This document shows positions 43,334 through 51,875 of a stretch of DNA of 64,000 nucleotides, in pieces (position 1 is the first letter of the stretch; each line of letters begins with the position of its first letter). The stretch is from Streptomyces sp. LaPpAH-108 (GTDB taxonomy: Bacteria; Actinomycetota; Actinomycetes; Streptomycetales; Streptomycetaceae). Under the pieces are notes generated by a model that was given only the letters and a program-made list of their open reading frames with translations, ran no database searches and was not told the DNA's origin. The stretch spans positions 1 to 64,000 of the forward strand of contig NZ_KB891993.1 of assembly GCF_000373625.1 (NCBI RefSeq). Direction: 5' to 3'. The position numbers and the translations under genes were made by a program.

Positions 43334-44935
43334 TCAGCCCGTGCTCGGGCCTGGCGAGGAGGCTCGCTTGCCGGTGTTCCGTCGGGTGATGGCCTCGGCC
43401 ACCTCGTCGATGGCTGTGCACAAAACGGCGCCGTATGCGTCCTGGGGAAGGTGCGGGGTGTGGGCGCGGGCGGCGTCGATGTGTGCGGTGGCGGCGGTGA
43501 AGGAGCCGAGGCGGCGGTAGTTGTCGGCCAGGTTGAGGTGGAGGGAGGGGTAGAAGCCGGCGACGTGGAGGGTGGCGTGGTGGTGCTGGACGCGTTGGTC
43601 GGTCAGGGCGTCGGCCGCGTCCAGGGCGCGGATGTCCCAGGCCAGGGCCTGGGCCGGGTCGTCGTAGAGGTCGGCCAGGTAGTGGGCGAGGGTGCAGCGG
43701 TGCAGTGGGTCGCCGGTGGGGCCGGTCGCGGACCAGATCTCCAGGAGTTCTCGGCGGGCGGAGGCGGGGTCGCCGGTACGGCCTTCGGTGACGGCCGCGC
43801 CGATGGCGTCCATGGTCGGGTCGGGGGCGGGCATGGGGTCCTCGTCTCTTCTGGTCTTCTGGTCTCCGGCGGAGTGGTCGGGCTTGACGGGCATCGCCAC
43901 CGTCGTCAGGTCACCGCGGTCCGCCGAGCGGATCGTGACCGGCTGGTCCGGGCCCCGCAGGTCGAGCATCACGTCGGGGCCGATGGCGGTGCTGACGGCC
44001 GGGTAGAGGGTGGTCAGCTCGAAGGAGATCCGGAGATCGCTGCCGTCCACGGCTGCCGTCAGGTCGAGCGGGGAGCCGTCGGGGGCCAGGACCCGTACGC
44101 CCTGGCCGGACATTCGCAGGGTCACGTGCTCACCCGGGAGTTCTTCCAGCGCCCTCAGGAATACGTCCTTCGCGATCGTCACCCGTGTGGTGACCTCGGG
44201 CAGCGACGCGAGCATCGAGCGGTGGTCGGGAAACTCCTCCGGGAGCAGGCGGCAGTGCAGGTCCTCCCGGCCTGGCAGGCGCAGCCGGATGCCGTGCGGT
44301 GTGGCGTCGAGCCGTACCCGGGGGCTGCGGCGCAGCGCGGTGGTCGCGGAGCGGAGTTCGTCGCCGTCGACCGTGGCGGCCCAGGCCGTGGGCGGCGGCT
44401 CGGCGGGGGCGACGGTGCGGGTCGAGAGGCGGTACCGGTCGGTCGCGGTGAGCGTGATCGCTTCGGCGGTCGCCTCCAGGTGCAGGCCCCCGAGCACCGG
44501 CAGCCCCGGCTCGCGTACGGTCGCGGTCAGGACCTGTTCGATCGCGTCGGCGAGGACGGGCCCCTTGAGCGTGGCGAGGGGCAGGCCCGGCGTGTCGCCG
44601 AGCGACGACTTGATCAGCGCGGCCTTGCGTCGGGTGGCTTCCGCGTCTTCGACGACCTTGGCCACGTGCTCGTCGATCAGCCTCCACGCCGTCTCCGGCT
44701 CGGCCGCCAGGACCTCCTCCACCGTGGTGAGGGGCATGGCGATCTCACGCAGTCGGCGCAGTCCGGCCGCGTGGGGCAGCTGGTCGGCCCCGTAGTAGCG
44801 GTAGCCGGAGACGGGGTCCACTTCGGCGGGACGCAGCAGCCCCGAGTCGGCGTAGAAGCGCAGGGCGCTGGGGGTCAGGCCGCATCGGCGGGCGAAGACC
44901 CCGATCGGCATCAGGTTCGGGTCAGGGTTGGGCAC
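43334..44935 (-). CDS. MerR regulator fused to a DnaN-like sliding-clamp domain and TPR region
   Basis: A 533-residue three-part protein. Residues about 9-75: MerR winged helix (MPIGVFARRCGLTPSALRFY ... GYRYYGADQL). About 115-355: homology to the DNA polymerase III beta clamp (LPVLGGLHLEATAEAITLTA; LLPEEFPDHRSML; ending TIRSADRGDLTTVAMPV). About 370-533: helical TPR-like part (CTLAHYLADLYDDPAQALAW; YPSLHLNLADNYRRLGSFTA), which I would expect as a separate protein in relatives. I prefer the GTG at 44935 because it lies where transcription should begin from the MerR-type promoter at 44942-44972; a TTG at 44956 and ATG at 44911 are alternatives. Ligand and targets unknown. Confidence 0.8.
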   Translation of the reverse strand: MPNPDPNLMPIGVFARRCGLTPSALRFYADSGLLRPAEVDPVSGYRYYGADQLPHAAGLRRLREIAMPLTTVEEVLAAEPETAWRLIDEHVAKVVEDAEATRRKAALIKSSLGDTPGLPLATLKGPVLADAIEQVLTATVREPGLPVLGGLHLEATAEAITLTATDRYRLSTRTVAPAEPPPTAWAATVDGDELRSATTALRRSPRVRLDATPHGIRLRLPGREDLHCRLLPEEFPDHRSMLASLPEVTTRVTIAKDVFLRALEELPGEHVTLRMSGQGVRVLAPDGSPLDLTAAVDGSDLRISFELTTLYPAVSTAIGPDVMLDLRGPDQPVTIRSADRGDLTTVAMPVKPDHSAGDQKTRRDEDPMPAPDPTMDAIGAAVTEGRTGDPASARRELLEIWSATGPTGDPLHRCTLAHYLADLYDDPAQALAWDIRALDAADALTDQRVQHHHATLHVAGFYPSLHLNLADNYRRLGSFTAATAHIDAARAHTPHLPQDAYGAVLCTAIDEVAEAITRRNTGKRASSPGPSTG

Positions 44936-45281
44936 GTGGACATCGTGAGGCTTCAAGCAACTCGAAGGTCAACGCGGACGGGGTGGTGTGCCCATCCGGA
45001 AGGTCGGCTGGTCGCGGTTCAGCGTCGCCACACGTAGGCGCCCGGCGATCATCCATCCAGCTGGCGTCACCGCCCGTGGCAAGCACGTCCAGGGCACCTG
45101 ACCAGGCGTCCAGGTCATCGGGGCGCAGGGTCAGGTGCAGCCGTCCGCTGACGAAGCCGCTGTCGATGACCACCTCGGTGTCGAGCAGGTCGTGCAACGG
45201 CAGCACTCCCGGCATATGGCGTCCCCGCACATGTATCCGGAAGCTGTTATCGCCGTCCGAGAGATGGATCAGCTCCACCAC
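44922..45281 (-). CDS. DUF5959-like protein
   Basis: A 119-residue protein beginning VVELIHLSDGDNSFRIHVRG and continuing HMPGVLPLHDLLDTEVVID and LHLTLRPDDLDAWSGALDVL, the N-terminal pattern of the actinobacterial DUF5959 family. The GTG at 45281 follows GAAGAGGA. After WMDDRRAP the sequence no longer looks like the family, so a frameshift may have changed the C-terminal third. Its last codons overlap the promoter and first codons of the MerR fusion gene. Function unknown. Confidence 0.65.
   Translation of the reverse strand: MVELIHLSDGDNSFRIHVRGRHMPGVLPLHDLLDTEVVIDSGFVSGRLHLTLRPDDLDAWSGALDVLATGGDASWMDDRRAPTCGDAEPRPADLPDGHTTPSALTFELLEASRCPRAQP
44935..44972 (-). promoter_or_regulatory. MerR-type promoter/operator with 19-bp spacer, leaderless start
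   Basis: Minus strand: TTGACC (-35, 44972-44967), a 19-base spacer, CACGAT (-10, 44947-44942), then GTCCAC and the GTG codon at 44935. The spacer contains the dyad CTTCGAG-TTG-CTTGAAG (44967-44951). A long 19-bp spacer with a dyad is the hallmark of MerR-controlled promoters, and the expected transcription start coincides with the GTG. It lies inside the 3' end of the upstream coding sequence. Confidence 0.65.
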
Positions 45282-45610
45282 GTTCCTCTTCTCTGCTGTC
45301 GGAGTCGGCCGCCTCGTGGACGGTGAGCAGGTCACCGGGCTGGCAGTTCAGCTCGCCATGAACGCGGTTGTCTCACTGAGCTGTTTCCAACCTCAGTTTG
45401 AGCAGGTCAGATGCAGGGTGAGGACGGCCTGAACCAGGCTGGTGATGCGAGTCGTGGAACATCGCAGCTTGCGCATGCGAGCGGTTGACAGCCTGCTGAC
45501 CTGCGGAAAGCACCTCCCAGCGACCGCTTCAAGCGCTGAACACTTCGTGAAGAACCCGCTGCAGGCGGTCGCGAACCGGCAGGTCGGCAACGACAACGAC
45601 GAAAGGCGGA
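45282..45610. other. Intergenic stretch without recognisable genes
   Basis: About 330 bases, lower in GC than the flanks. Short frames on both strands lack ribosome-binding sites and family resemblance. It lies at the left edge of the degraded mobile-element region. Confidence 0.4.
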
Positions 45611-46405
45611 TCAGCGCGCCGTGCCTCGCGCCTGGTCGCGGCTGGCGACCACCAGGTATCCATCGCTCTCGGGGTCGAAGGTGGTGGACTGCACCGTGAG
45701 CCCGACACTCCGCAACTGCGCCACGAGGTCCTCGTATCGGTAGGGCCAGATGGACAACCGCTCCGAGCAGGCTCGCACTGCCCCATCCGGCTCGATCTGG
45801 GCGACCACGATCTCGAGGAAGTGTTCCTGCTCCCAGCGCTGCTCGATCTGCCAGTAGTAACTGACGACCGCATCGCGGTCGTTGCGGCGGATGAGTCGAT
45901 CGCGGACGTCTACCCGTGAACCGGCGGAGCGCACGAGCTCCCAGTTGCGTGACGTGAGCACGAGGCGTCCGCCCGGATGCAGCAGCCGCGACATCGCTTC
46001 CAGTGCGGTCAGGCGCCCGGCTGCGCCCTCAGCATGCCCGAGCGAGTTGCCGACGCAGAACACCAGATCGAACGTGGAGTCCTCCAGGTGGTCGGGCAGC
46101 TCGTCCCAGCTCGCGCGGAGGGCTCGAAGCGAGACACCCTGCTCGTCGGCGGCTTTCTCGGTCCGGCGAACCATCCCATTGCTGGCGTCTGCGGCGACCA
46201 CGTCAAGGCCAAGACTCGCGAGACCGACGGCGAGCTGGCCGGTTCCACACGCGCAGTCGAGGACGCGCGCGTTGGGCGGCAGAGAGCCCACGACATCGCT
46301 GTAGTAAACCGCGGCTGCCTGGGCGGGGGTCAGCCTGTCGTCCCCGATCAGCCACTCGTATACGTCGGAAAGCGCCCCATAACCAGCCACCGCGATAACC
46401 TCCAT
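45611..46405 (-). CDS. Class I SAM-dependent methyltransferase
   Basis: A 264-residue Rossmann methyltransferase. Motif I is VLDCACGTGQLAVGLA; the acidic residue after beta-2 is in VVAADASNGM; FDLVFCVGNSLGHAEG and LLHPGGRLVLTSRNWE are motifs II and III. The N-terminus (YGALSDVYEWLIGDD) is like small-molecule N- or O-methyltransferases. GTG and ATG starts lie next to each other (46408, 46405), neither with a strong ribosome-binding site. Codon use is less GC-biased than in the neighbours, in line with recent acquisition. Substrate unknown. Confidence 0.85.
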   Translation of the reverse strand: MEVIAVAGYGALSDVYEWLIGDDRLTPAQAAAVYYSDVVGSLPPNARVLDCACGTGQLAVGLASLGLDVVAADASNGMVRRTEKAADEQGVSLRALRASWDELPDHLEDSTFDLVFCVGNSLGHAEGAAGRLTALEAMSRLLHPGGRLVLTSRNWELVRSAGSRVDVRDRLIRRNDRDAVVSYYWQIEQRWEQEHFLEIVVAQIEPDGAVRACSERLSIWPYRYEDLVAQLRSVGLTVQSTTFDPESDGYLVVASRDQARGTAR

Positions 46406-46761
46406 CACTCGACGACACGCGGGCTAGACCGCGCCTGCGATTTCGGACCTTGCGCCTCGCACTGTGCCGGGCCGTGTCAGCGAGGCATTGAGCAGGACCC
46501 AACCACTTCCGGCCGCTGAGACTCCACCGGATTTCGCGGGAAACCCCGACACGCCGCACCGACGCAGGTCCCCACTCCACCGACGCCCCCTCGGCCACGA
46601 TGGGGACCGCGGTTGGCAAGCGCGCGTTCACTGCGGAGCGCTTTAGGCACAGCCATCCAAACTGATTGCGCCTCTCTGGCCGCCGCGCCGCTCACTCCCG
46701 CTGTCACTTCGAAGCGGCTCCCGCAGTCACGCGCACTGACGGCCCTGGGAGCCGGACGGGT

Positions 46762-46908
46762 TCAAGCCTTCGGCGAGCGGAACGGAACGACGTTGTCCGG
46801 TGCAGGTGCGTGTTCTGCTTGCCTACCGGAAGCGGTGGCCTGTCCGGTCAGTAGTCGATCCATCGCCTCGCGGATGCGGACGCGCTCGTCCCGGTGCTGC
46901 TGGTCCAC
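46762..46908 (-). pseudogene. Truncated accessory ORF of an integrase module
   Basis: A 48-residue frame, GTG at 46908, beginning VDQQHRDERVRIREAMDRLL. This opening is typical of the small helical protein encoded next to actinobacterial integrases of the type seen degraded just upstream. Here it stops after 48 residues where relatives continue, so it is probably a remnant. It follows the integrase remnant in the same direction. Confidence 0.5.
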
Positions 46909-47780
46909 ATGAGAGCCTCGGCAGGGTGACCGGGCCAGGGGCGTGGGCGGCGAACTGGTCGAGTTGGTCGGCGCGTTCGCGGAATTGTCGGGCGTGGGCG
47001 TCGGTGCGGACGGTGTTGCCGCAGCCGGGTCGGCAGTCGTACTGCCGTGGGGCGGTCGCGCCGGGTTCTGGTCCGCAGAGCGCGTTGTCGTGCTTGAAGG
47101 CGCAGATCAGGAACGCGTCGGGGTTGTCGTAGAGCACGATGCCGTCGCGGGGCGAGAAAGGCGCTGGCTTTCCTGGCGAAGGTGCGGGGGACGACGCGGC
47201 CCTCGAAGCGGGGGGGCGTGGGCGGCGACGGTCAGGGCACGGCGGGCGGCGGCCCCGGAGATGTTCTCTCCGGCGGCGACGCGGTCACGCAGCCGGGCTG
47301 CGGTGTCGGCGGCGGCGAGGGCCGTTTCGACGTCGAGGACGGCGTGGATGCCGCGGCGCCCGCGAGAGCCGTAGCCGCTGGAGGTGCGGGCATCCAGGAC
47401 GGTGCGCATGTGGCCGTACTGGATGGCGAGCGCGATCAGTCCTCCGGGGCCCCGGGCGATATGCCAGGCCAGGGACCTTCTGAACCGGCTCAGGCCGATC
47501 GCGCCGTGGGGATCGTCAGGGATGGTCTCGCCGGAAAGGCCTTGAGCTTCGGCCTCGTGGTTCACCCAGTTCACGAAGGACTCGATGCGCCACGCCGGTG
47601 GAGCTGTGGCGGGAGCGGAAGGCACGGTGGGCGACGCTGAGGAGAAGTTCGCCCTTGGGGACGATGCGTTCCAGCACGCGGATGGCGTGGACCACCGGTG
47701 TGATCGCGACCCAGGGCGCTTTGCGGACTTCACCGGCGGAGATGTGGCTGCCATCGTCGTCGGTGACATTCTTGTAGTGG
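46880..47780 (-). pseudogene. Site-specific integrase (tyrosine recombinase-type), frameshifted
   Basis: Fragments of one protein appear in successive minus-strand frames: VRKAPWVAITPVVHAIRVLE and VPKGELLLSVAHRAF; then WRIESFVNWVNHEAEAQGLS, GAIGLSRFRRSLAWHIARGP, LIALAIQYGHMRTVLDA, SRGRRGIHAVLDVETALA; then RFEGRVVPRTFARKASAFLA; then LYDNPDAFLICAFKHDNALC and CRPGCGNTVRTDAHARQFRE. At least three frameshifts separate them, one in the run of seven C/G near 47211. RFRRSLAWHIA and YGHMRT lie in the catalytic region. An inactive remnant of an integrative element; the N-terminal part is also missing. Confidence 0.75.
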
Positions 47781-47891
47781 CAGCTGTGGACCAGGTGCCG
47801 ACGAGCAAAGTGGTCAGGCCGAGGACGGCCTCCAGCACCCGGTTTTCGGTCCGGTTCCACCAGGATTTCGTACCCACGGTTCCCCCCCTAC

Positions 47892-48590
47892 TCACCCCGC
47901 CTCCGCCCGACGCGGCAGGCGCGGAGTCGCCCAAGTCCCGTTCCACCGCCACGTCGACCACGCCCCCGCATCCGCGAACGGCCCCGCCCGCCCCCCGAGC
48001 ATCGCCAGGACCTCGCCGCGCGCCGCATCGACGGCACGATGGTCGGTGTCGGTGATGAGGCCGAGCCTGCGGGCGTGGGCGTATTCGTCCTCGTCCTTCC
48101 ACTGCCAGTGAGCGAGATCGGGGGCGATGAGGAGGTCCACGGCGAGGTCGAAGGTGTCGAAGCCGTCGGGGGTACGGAGCATGGGGCGTTCGAAGTTCAC
48201 GTACCAGTTCCGCAGGCCGGTTCCGGTGTAGAAGGCGTTGACGCTGAACCAGGCGGTGGACGGCTTCCACGCGCGCAGCTCGGTGTCCCGCCAGCGGCCG
48301 GACATCTGCTCCGAAGTCCCCGCCGCCAGAGCGTCGAACGCCCCGGTGCGCTTCGAACGGTCGTCCTCCGCGAGGGACTTGGCATACAGAGCTGGCCAAC
48401 GAGTCTCCGCTCCAGGGGCGCAGGCTGCCTCCAAGACATCACCGGTGTCGGTGAGCACGCGGAGCGCGTGTTCGCTCCACACGTGCCGTACATCGCCGCC
48501 GTGGTGTACGTCCCGTCGCACGACCGTCCGGCCGGGCCGAAAAGCGCTGAAAGCACTGAAAGCACTGAAAGCACTGAAAGCGCTGCTCAA
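47892..48590 (-). CDS. DUF402-domain protein with repetitive N-terminus
   Basis: A 232-residue protein. RTVVRRDVHHGGDVRHVWSE, YVNFERPMLRTPDGFDTFDL and DLLIAPDLAHWQWKDEDEY are the DUF402 (FomD/Ntdp-like) core, whose members are metal-dependent nucleoside-diphosphate phosphatases; the acidic residues of DLLIAPD and KDEDEY would bind the metal. The only start with a ribosome-binding site (GGAG) is the TTG at 48590, which places five Ser-Ala-Phe repeats, encoded by a 9-bp tandem repeat, at the very N-terminus. These repeats are not part of the normal family. It is next to the integrase remnant. Confidence 0.8.
   Translation of the reverse strand: MSSAFSAFSAFSAFSAFRPGRTVVRRDVHHGGDVRHVWSEHALRVLTDTGDVLEAACAPGAETRWPALYAKSLAEDDRSKRTGAFDALAAGTSEQMSGRWRDTELRAWKPSTAWFSVNAFYTGTGLRNWYVNFERPMLRTPDGFDTFDLAVDLLIAPDLAHWQWKDEDEYAHARRLGLITDTDHRAVDAARGEVLAMLGGRAGPFADAGAWSTWRWNGTWATPRLPRRAEAG
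48543..48587. repeat. 9-bp in-frame tandem repeat (5 units)
   Basis: Units AGCGCTGAA, three AGCACTGAA, then AGCGCTGCT on the plus strand, read on the minus strand as Ser-Ala-Phe codons directly after the DUF402 start. The unit length keeps the frame if copies are gained or lost. Confidence 0.85.
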
Positions 48591-48733
48591 GAGGCTTCTC
48601 CTTCGCCGCCGTAGTAGCCATGACGCAACCGGAGCCGCATGGGATCGGTGCCGTTCATCCGAATGTGCCCACCAACCGCCCTCGAAGACAGCATGCCCGC
48701 GACGCCACCGGGCGACCCGGTCGCCGCAGGCGT

Positions 48734-49198
48734 TCAGCCGAGGAGTCCCCGCATGCGGTCGCAGATCCGCTCCACCCGCGCCGGGTCCGGGAAGCAGCCC
48801 GCCTTGCCCATGGCCAACTGCAGTTCCGGGCCGGAGGCGTTGAACCGGGTCATCGTGGCGCGGTCCACGGGCTGTACGACGAAGTGGATGTGCCCGGGCA
48901 CGCCGCCGCTGTGCGACCACAGGCACACATAGACCTGTTCCGGAGCGGTCACCTCGGTGACGGCGGCGCTCACGCGTCGCAGCAGGGGGCCCAGTTCAGT
49001 GGATTCCGGCACCGTCAGCTCGGCGATGTGCAGCACGTGTCGAAGCGGCTTGACCACGAACGTCCCCAACCCCAGCGGACCGACGCAGTGTTCGACAACC
49101 CACCCTCCACTGCGCAGCACTTGGCCACCGGGCAGGGGGGCCGTCCCCGCCGTGAGCGCACAGGCCAGACAGCTGTCGGCGGCATCGACTCCACTCAT
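48734..49198 (-). CDS. HIT-family protein
   Basis: A 154-residue histidine-triad-fold protein. DSCLACALTAGTAPLPGG contains the CxxC-like start; GTFVVKPLRHVLHIAELTVP carries the conserved P-x-H-V segment; GGVPGHIHFVVQPVDRAT is the triad loop, reduced to two His (HIH) in place of the usual HxHxH. It would bind nucleotides; hydrolase activity may be weak with this loop. The ATG at 49198 follows GGGAG. It stands alone. Confidence 0.75.
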   Translation of the reverse strand: MSGVDAADSCLACALTAGTAPLPGGQVLRSGGWVVEHCVGPLGLGTFVVKPLRHVLHIAELTVPESTELGPLLRRVSAAVTEVTAPEQVYVCLWSHSGGVPGHIHFVVQPVDRATMTRFNASGPELQLAMGKAGCFPDPARVERICDRMRGLLG

Positions 49199-49552
49199 GG
49201 GCACTCCCTCGGTTCCGAACGGCCGGTCACCACACGACGCCACACATCCGATCACGGAAACCAGCCCACCTCATCGCACAATTCCGGCCACTCGGACCGC
49301 ACCCCGCCCCCGGCAGCGGTCACGAACAGCCGTTCCCGCGACGCCCCGTGACGCGTTCCCGTCTCCCCGCACCGGGCCGAATACCGACGTCGGCGCGTCG
49401 CCCGGTTGGCAACCTCCCGCCCCCGCGACATAAAGTCGATCTTGGTTGGCCTGAGCAACCTTTCCGCAGGTCAGGGCCGCCACTCCCCCCACAGAGAACA
49501 GTCACGAAGACCGGCGCGTCGCGACGACGGGCCGGTTCAGGAGGTCCCGCAC
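49199..49552. other. Divergent promoter region, no gene seen
   Basis: 354 bases between the leftward HIT gene and the rightward acyl-CoA ligase gene. The stretch 49420-49500 is relatively AT-rich and probably holds the ligase promoter. I see no credible coding sequence and no strong dyad. Confidence 0.4.
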
Positions 49553-51112
49553 ATGTCCGACGCCGCCCCCCGATTCCGCAGCCATGTGGAGGACATCCTC
49601 GACGGCCTGCGGAGCGATCCCGGCAGGGAAGCCCTCGTGCACGGCGGTCGCCGTATCGGTGCCGGGGAGTTCCACGACCTCGTGCACCGGATGGCGTGGG
49701 CGCTCCAGGCGCAGGGAATCGAGCGGGGACAGACCGTCACCCTGCTCAGCGGCAACCTGCCCGAGGCGATCGCGCTGCGGTACGCCGCGAATCTGATCGG
49801 CGCGCAGGTCAACCACCTCTACAACAAGCTCGCGGCGGACGTGCAGGCCACCATCGTGCGGGACGTGGAGACGCGGGTGCTCGTGGTCGACCCCCGGATG
49901 ACCCGGCGGGCGGAGGAGATCGTCGCGGTTGTGGACGTGAAGTCGGTGCTCACCCTCGGCCCGTCCGGCACCGACCAGGACGCGCCCGACGCCCAGGACC
50001 TCCTCGCGCTGGCCGCCCTCCAGTCCCCCGAGCCCTTCCCCAGCCAGGCCGAGCCCGACACCATCTGCGCCATCCGGCACACCGGCGGCACCACCGGCCA
50101 CCCCAAGGGGATCTGCACCACCTACCGGCAGGTGCAGGAACAGCGCACCGCCCGTCCGGACGACGACGGCAGCACCCCGCCCCGCCAGCTCATCGTCACC
50201 ACCATCGCGCACGCCGCCGCCATGCTCGCCGACGGGGTGCTGGAGACCGGCGGCACCGTCGTCCTGCTCGACGACTTCGAGCCCGGCGAGGTGCTCGACA
50301 CCATCGAGCGCGAGCGCATCTCCCACATGTGGCTGTTGCCTCCCCTTCTGTACCAGCTCCTGGATCACCCCCACATGGAGCACACCGACACCTCTTCGCT
50401 GCGCCAGGTGGTGTACGGCGGCTGCCAGGCCTCCCCCACCCGGATCGCCGAGGCGGTACGGCGCCTGGGTCCGGTGCTGATGCAGGGCTACGGCCAGAAC
50501 GAGGCCGGCATCATCAGCATCCTCTCCCCCGCCGACCACGACCCGGACCGCCCGGAGCGGCTGCGCACAGCGGGGCGGATCCTGCCCGGCGTCGACGTGG
50601 AGATCCGCGACGAGAACGGCACCGTCCTGCCCAACGGCGAGCACGGCGAGATCTGTGTCCGCTCCGCCATGGCGATGGAGGGCTACTGGAAGCAGCCCGA
50701 GCTGACCGCCGAGGTCCTGAAGGACGGCTGGCTGCACACCGGTGACATCGGCTTCCGCGACGACGACGGCTATCTCACCGTCGTGGACCGCATCAAGGAC
50801 ATGATCGTCGTGGTGGGCGGCCATGTGTACACCACCGAGCTGGAAGACCTGCTCAACAGCCACCCGGACGTCCGCCAGAGCGCGGTGTTCGGCGTCCGCG
50901 ACGCGGACCGCATGGAACAGGTCCACGCCGCCGTCCTGCTCGCTCCCGGCGCCACCACCGGCGCGGACGAGCTGCGCGCGATGGTCCGGGCGGCGCGCGG
51001 CGCGATGTACGAGCCCGCGAGCATCACCTTCCCGTCCGAGCTGCCTCTGACCGATGTGGGCAAGCCGGACAAGAAGGAGCTGCGCCGCCTCGCCACGGCC
51101 CCCACGGTCTGA
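49553..51112 (+). CDS. AMP-dependent acyl-CoA ligase/synthetase
   Basis: A 519-residue adenylate-forming enzyme. IRHTGGTTGHPKG (174-186) is the A3 phosphate loop; YGQNEAG replaces the more common YGxTE; WLHTGDIGFRDDDGYLTVVD is A7; DRIKDMI is A8; the A10 lysine is K504 in VGKPDKKEL. It activates a carboxylate with ATP and transfers it to CoA, probably a fatty or aryl acid. The ATG has a strong AGGAGGT upstream. It stands alone and converges on the racemase/permease operon, with a hairpin between. Confidence 0.92.
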   Translation: MSDAAPRFRSHVEDILDGLRSDPGREALVHGGRRIGAGEFHDLVHRMAWALQAQGIERGQTVTLLSGNLPEAIALRYAANLIGAQVNHLYNKLAADVQATIVRDVETRVLVVDPRMTRRAEEIVAVVDVKSVLTLGPSGTDQDAPDAQDLLALAALQSPEPFPSQAEPDTICAIRHTGGTTGHPKGICTTYRQVQEQRTARPDDDGSTPPRQLIVTTIAHAAAMLADGVLETGGTVVLLDDFEPGEVLDTIERERISHMWLLPPLLYQLLDHPHMEHTDTSSLRQVVYGGCQASPTRIAEAVRRLGPVLMQGYGQNEAGIISILSPADHDPDRPERLRTAGRILPGVDVEIRDENGTVLPNGEHGEICVRSAMAMEGYWKQPELTAEVLKDGWLHTGDIGFRDDDGYLTVVDRIKDMIVVVGGHVYTTELEDLLNSHPDVRQSAVFGVRDADRMEQVHAAVLLAPGATTGADELRAMVRAARGAMYEPASITFPSELPLTDVGKPDKKELRRLATAPTV

Positions 51113-51134
51113 CACCGGGACCACGGTTCGAGCC

Positions 51135-51164
51135 GCCGCCCCGCGCCTCAGGGTGTGGGGCGGC
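51135..51164. terminator. Convergent hairpin terminator
   Basis: GCCGCCCC (51135-51142) pairs with GGGGCGGC (51157-51164) across a 14-base loop. It spans the stop of the leftward racemase gene and follows the ligase stop by 22 bases, so it could serve both. Confidence 0.55.
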
Positions 51165-51870
51165 CCCATGTCCGCCGCTTGGCCAGTGGCTTGGCATAAC
51201 CCCCCACCCGGCTCGTCGTCAGATCCAGCGTGACGAGCGATTCGGCCAGCTTGACCGCCGCCGCCACACCGTCGACCACCGGCAGGCCGAGCCGGTCGGC
51301 CAGCTCCCGCCGCAGTCCGGCCATTCCGGCGCAGCCCAGGACCAGCGCCTCCGCCCCCGACCGGACGGCCCGTTCGGCGGCGGCCAGGAACGCGGCCTCG
51401 GTGCGTTCCGGGTCGTCGGCCAGGTCCAGGACGCCGAGCCCGGTGCCGATCACCGCCGCACAGTTGCGGGCCACTCCCGCCGTCTCCAGGCTGTCCTCGA
51501 TCTGGCCGCGCGCCCGGTCGAGCGTGGTCACGACGGCGTAGCGCCGGCCGAGCAGGCACGCCAGGTGGGCGGCGGCCTCGGTGATGTCCACGACCGGTAC
51601 GTCCACCAACTCCCGTACGCCCTCGCGTCCGTGCTCACCGAAGCCCGCCATCACCACCGCGTCGTACGGCGGACCGTCGTACGTGCGGAGCGTGTCCAGG
51701 ACGGCGGCTGCGGAGAGGTGGCTGTCGAGCCAGCCCTCCGCCGACTCCGGGCCCCAGGCGGGAGTCAGTCCGGTCACCGTCGTGCCCGGAGCCGCCACGG
51801 CGCGGGCCGCGTCGACGATCTCCTCCGTCATGGCCGTGGTGGTGTTGCAGTTGGTGAGGACGATCCGCAC
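51148..51870 (-). CDS. Asp/Glu/hydantoin racemase family protein
   Basis: A 240-residue racemase-fold protein. RIVLTNCNTTTAMTEEIV is the N-terminal substrate loop (NxNT) of hydantoin racemases; the second catalytic Cys is in LVLGCAGMAGL. At the position of the first Cys the sequence reads VMAGFGEHG with no Cys, a variation that may impair two-base racemisation. The GTG at 51870 follows GAGGAG. It lies 5 bases beyond the permease stop, so the pair is an operon. With the NCS1 carrier it suggests uptake and isomerisation of a hydantoin, allantoin or similar compound. Confidence 0.85.
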   Translation of the reverse strand: MRIVLTNCNTTTAMTEEIVDAARAVAAPGTTVTGLTPAWGPESAEGWLDSHLSAAAVLDTLRTYDGPPYDAVVMAGFGEHGREGVRELVDVPVVDITEAAAHLACLLGRRYAVVTTLDRARGQIEDSLETAGVARNCAAVIGTGLGVLDLADDPERTEAAFLAAAERAVRSGAEALVLGCAGMAGLRRELADRLGLPVVDGVAAAVKLAESLVTLDLTTSRVGGYAKPLAKRRTWGRPTP

Positions 51871-51875
51871 GCTCC

